DNA of 24,287 nucleotides, from assembly GCA_964549655.1 (NCBI GenBank), contig CAZJXN010000082.1:1-24287 (forward strand), given 5' to 3'. The notes under the pieces were generated by a model that did no database searches, had not been told where the DNA came from, and was given only the letters and a program-made list of their open reading frames with translations. The position numbers and the translations under genes were made by a program. Shown one piece after another: positions 22,417-24,287 of this stretch. This DNA comes from JADJNW01 sp964549655 (GTDB lineage: Bacteria > Bacteroidota > Bacteroidia > Chitinophagales > Saprospiraceae). The first letter of the stretch is position 1; each line of letters starts with the position of its first letter.

Positions 22417-23496
22417 ATGAAAATAACCCGCGTCCACTGCTGGCAAGCGAATCTTGAACTTACTAAACCCTATACCATTGCAGTACATACGATTGATACT
22501 GCCGAAAATTTATTCGTGTACATTGAGTTAGAAAATGGACTATATGGCATTGGCTCCGGTGCACCTGCCGAATTCGTGACTGGTGAAAATATTGCGATGT
22601 CCGTAGAATCACTGGAAGGAAATGCCGAAGAATTATTGAAAGGACGCGACATCTCGGAATACCAAGACCTCATCCATTTGGCAGAAGAACTCATGCCAGA
22701 AACGCCTGCAGCCCGCGCCGCTATTGACATTGCTTTACACGACGCTTTCGCAAAATTAGCGGAAAAACCATTAGTAGAATTATTGGGTAGACAACATCAA
22801 GGTTTTCCAACTTCTATTACAATTGGAATAAAAAATATTGAGGAAACATTGGCGGAGGCAAAGGAAAATATATCTAATGGATTTAAAATTATAAAACTAA
22901 AAACAGGTTTAGAAGTCGAAAAAGATATTGAAGCTTTTAGCAAATTGCGCGAGACGGTTGGCGCAGATATCAAAATTAGAGTAGATGCTAATCAAGGTTA
23001 TTCAGTTACTGATTTACAACGTTTTATAAAAGGAACAAAAAAAATGAACGTCGAATTTGTCGAACAACCTTTCCCGCCTGGTCATTTAGAACAAATGTTA
23101 GAATTATCGCCCGATGTTCGCAAAATGTGCGCCGCCGATGAAGACTTACACGACTGGCGCGACGCTGCTGCTCTTACGACCAATACGCCTTATTACGGTA
23201 TTTTCAATATAAAATTGATGAAAACGGGCGGTATTTATGGCGGTTTACAAATTGCCAATATCGCACACAGTGCCGATATTGACTTGATGTGGGGGTGCAA
23301 TGATGAAAGTATTGTGAGCATTACGGCTGCTTTACACGCTGCACTCGCCAGCCCAGCCACGCGCTATCTCGATCTCGACGGCAGTTTTGACATCGCCAAA
23401 GACCTTGTCACTGGCGGCTTTATTCTAAAAGACGGCTGGCTGTACGCCAATGACAAACCTGGTTTGGGCGTAGAATTAATCGAAAAACCCTTCTAA
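22417..23496 (+). CDS. Dipeptide epimerase-family enzyme (enolase superfamily; possible N-acetyl-D-Glu racemase)
   Basis: The 359-residue product is a full muconate-lactonising-type enolase superfamily member. The KxK base pair is K160/K162 (IIKLKTG). Mg ligands are D190 (RVDANQGY), E216 (EFVEQP) and D241 (CAADED), and the second base is K266 (NIKLMKTGG). The capping-domain loop and DLDGS near the end fit L-Ala-D/L-Glu epimerases, which act in murein peptide recycling. The next gene is a DUF1611 protein. That pairing is also that of DgcA/DgcN, where this family member racemises N-acetyl-D-glutamate, so the substrate could be either. The leader has ACATTAACAATTTGACAATACAAC words. Confidence 0.9.
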   Translation: MKITRVHCWQANLELTKPYTIAVHTIDTAENLFVYIELENGLYGIGSGAPAEFVTGENIAMSVESLEGNAEELLKGRDISEYQDLIHLAEELMPETPAARAAIDIALHDAFAKLAEKPLVELLGRQHQGFPTSITIGIKNIEETLAEAKENISNGFKIIKLKTGLEVEKDIEAFSKLRETVGADIKIRVDANQGYSVTDLQRFIKGTKKMNVEFVEQPFPPGHLEQMLELSPDVRKMCAADEDLHDWRDAAALTTNTPYYGIFNIKLMKTGGIYGGLQIANIAHSADIDLMWGCNDESIVSITAALHAALASPATRYLDLDGSFDIAKDLVTGGFILKDGWLYANDKPGLGVELIEKPF

Positions 23497-23580
23497 AGTG
23501 ACCAGTTGATTTAGAAACTGAGTGACTATGTGATAGCGGAACAAAAACACTAAAACACATTAACACTGTAACACAACTTC
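23497..23580 (+). repeat. Leader word repeats (GTGACC/GTGACTA and AACACTAAAACAC)
   Basis: AAGTGACCAG and GAGTGACTATGTGA are followed by AACACTAAAACACATTAACACTGT-type words that run up to the next start codon. The first set matches 13475-13514; the second set resembles ATAACACCATAAACACAAGG before aroE. Confidence 0.55.
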
Positions 23581-23583
23581 CCC

Positions 23584-24287
23584 ATGGAGAAAGAAAAAGC
23601 GATCGTCCTCACCCACGGCTTACTGGATACCGTTATGGCAAAAACTGCCCACGGCTTGTTGCGTGGCAGTGCTCGTTTTGAAATTTTAGCAGTCATTGAT
23701 TATAAAAATGTCGGAAGGGACGCAGGAGAAATCTTGGATGGCAAACATCGCAAAGTACCTGTTTATACTTCTGTCAACGATTATTTTGCAAATAGTAATG
23801 AACAGCCCGTGTGGTGCGTGATTGGGGTAGCGCTGCCCGGTGGTAAATTGCCGGACGATTTTCGCGGCGAGTTGAAAGTCGCAGTGGAACATAACGTGTC
23901 CATTGTTTGCGGGTTGCATACTTTTTTAAGCGAAGACCCAGAATTTACAAAATTAGCCACTGAATATGGTGTACAATTACTGGATGTACGCAAGCCCAAG
24001 CCTCGCAACGAACTCCATTTCTGGAGCGGCGAAATTTATACGGTCAAAAAACCAATTATTGCAGTTTTAGGAACCGATTGTGCGATTGGCAAGCGTACGA
24101 CTTGCCGTTTTATCATGGAAATGTGTCAACAAAATAACATCTACGCCGAAATGATTTATACCGGTCAAACCGGCTGGATGCAAGGCTACAAACACGGCTT
24201 GATTTTCGATTCTACGGTGAATGATTTTATTAGTGGCGAACTGGAATATGCTGTGGTCGAATGCGCGCGTGAATCCAATCCCGACCT
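23584..24287 (+). CDS. DUF1611 P-loop protein (possible DgcN D-glutamate N-acetyltransferase), 3' end outside window
   Basis: The first 234 residues are visible and the frame runs off the right edge. The N-terminal half (~1-140) has a Rossmann-like pattern (FEILAVIDYKNVGRDAGEIL, then VWCVIGVALPGGKLPDDF). The second half has a P-loop-like VLGTDCAIGKRTT (~161-173) and later MIYTGQTGWMQGYKHGLIFD (~190-209). This is the DUF1611 family. One studied branch, DgcN, acetylates D-glutamate, and its product is then racemised by DgcA. Being directly behind an epimerase-family gene with an 87-base gap, it likely shares that transcript. The family is secure; the specific reaction is inferred from context. 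Confidence 0.85.
   Translation, partial: MEKEKAIVLTHGLLDTVMAKTAHGLLRGSARFEILAVIDYKNVGRDAGEILDGKHRKVPVYTSVNDYFANSNEQPVWCVIGVALPGGKLPDDFRGELKVAVEHNVSIVCGLHTFLSEDPEFTKLATEYGVQLLDVRKPKPRNELHFWSGEIYTVKKPIIAVLGTDCAIGKRTTCRFIMEMCQQNNIYAEMIYTGQTGWMQGYKHGLIFDSTVNDFISGELEYAVVECARESNPD

Overview
The window reads as chromosomal DNA from a gliding member of the Bacteroidota, most likely Saprospiria or a related class. Three things point there. It has gldA, gldF and gldG, and a giant secreted protein ending in the CHU_C (type B) sorting domain of the type IX secretion system. Upstream regions carry the Bacteroidota promoter element TAnnTTTG. Start codons lack obvious Shine-Dalgarno sequences. No rRNA, tRNA, CRISPR array or transposase gene was seen.

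Layout. (1) 1-1652: the 3' part of an AAA/STAND-like ATPase running in from the left edge. (2) 1653-3936: an xisH-xisI pair with its own promoter, bracketed by two diverged ~120-bp direct repeats. Each repeat is a 35-bp G-centred palindrome plus the 3' end of a class V aminotransferase gene; the right-hand copy belongs to the intact Tat-exported aminotransferase, the left-hand copy is an orphan fragment. (3) 4062-5819: a small membrane-anchored protein of unknown function, an IscA/SufA-type Fe-S assembly protein, and a PIN-domain toxin-antitoxin pair. (4) 6040-12010: a gliding-motility ABC cluster, gldA - secreted hypothetical - gldF - TPR lipoprotein - gldG - DUF4340 protein. (5) 12251-15654: an S1/P1 nuclease / phospholipase C-like protein, then aroE overlapping a proline dehydrogenase gene. 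(6) 15655-22243: a long leader and a 2019-residue T9SS cargo with about 20 Ig-like repeats, nine of which form three copies of a 210-residue three-repeat cassette. (7) 22417-end: a dipeptide-epimerase-family enzyme followed by a DUF1611 P-loop protein (cut by the window end), a pairing like the DgcA/DgcN D-glutamate pathway.

How they work together. The Gld ABC proteins support gliding and protein export through the type IX system, and the giant repeat protein is a plausible substrate of that system. The remaining genes are metabolic housekeeping or small mobile-type modules.

A recurring theme is that the gaps between genes are filled with short, diverged repeat words in both orientations: GTCTAAAATCTAA, AGTGACTAAGTGA, CTTTGCGTCTTTGCG, AACACTAAAACAC, AATTTTTAATGCTTAATG, GGAACGCGGATGACACGGAT and CTTGAAG-centred palindromes. 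They often lie directly before a start codon. These, together with the repeat-bounded xisHI cassette and the higher-order repeats in the giant protein, are the least explained signals here.
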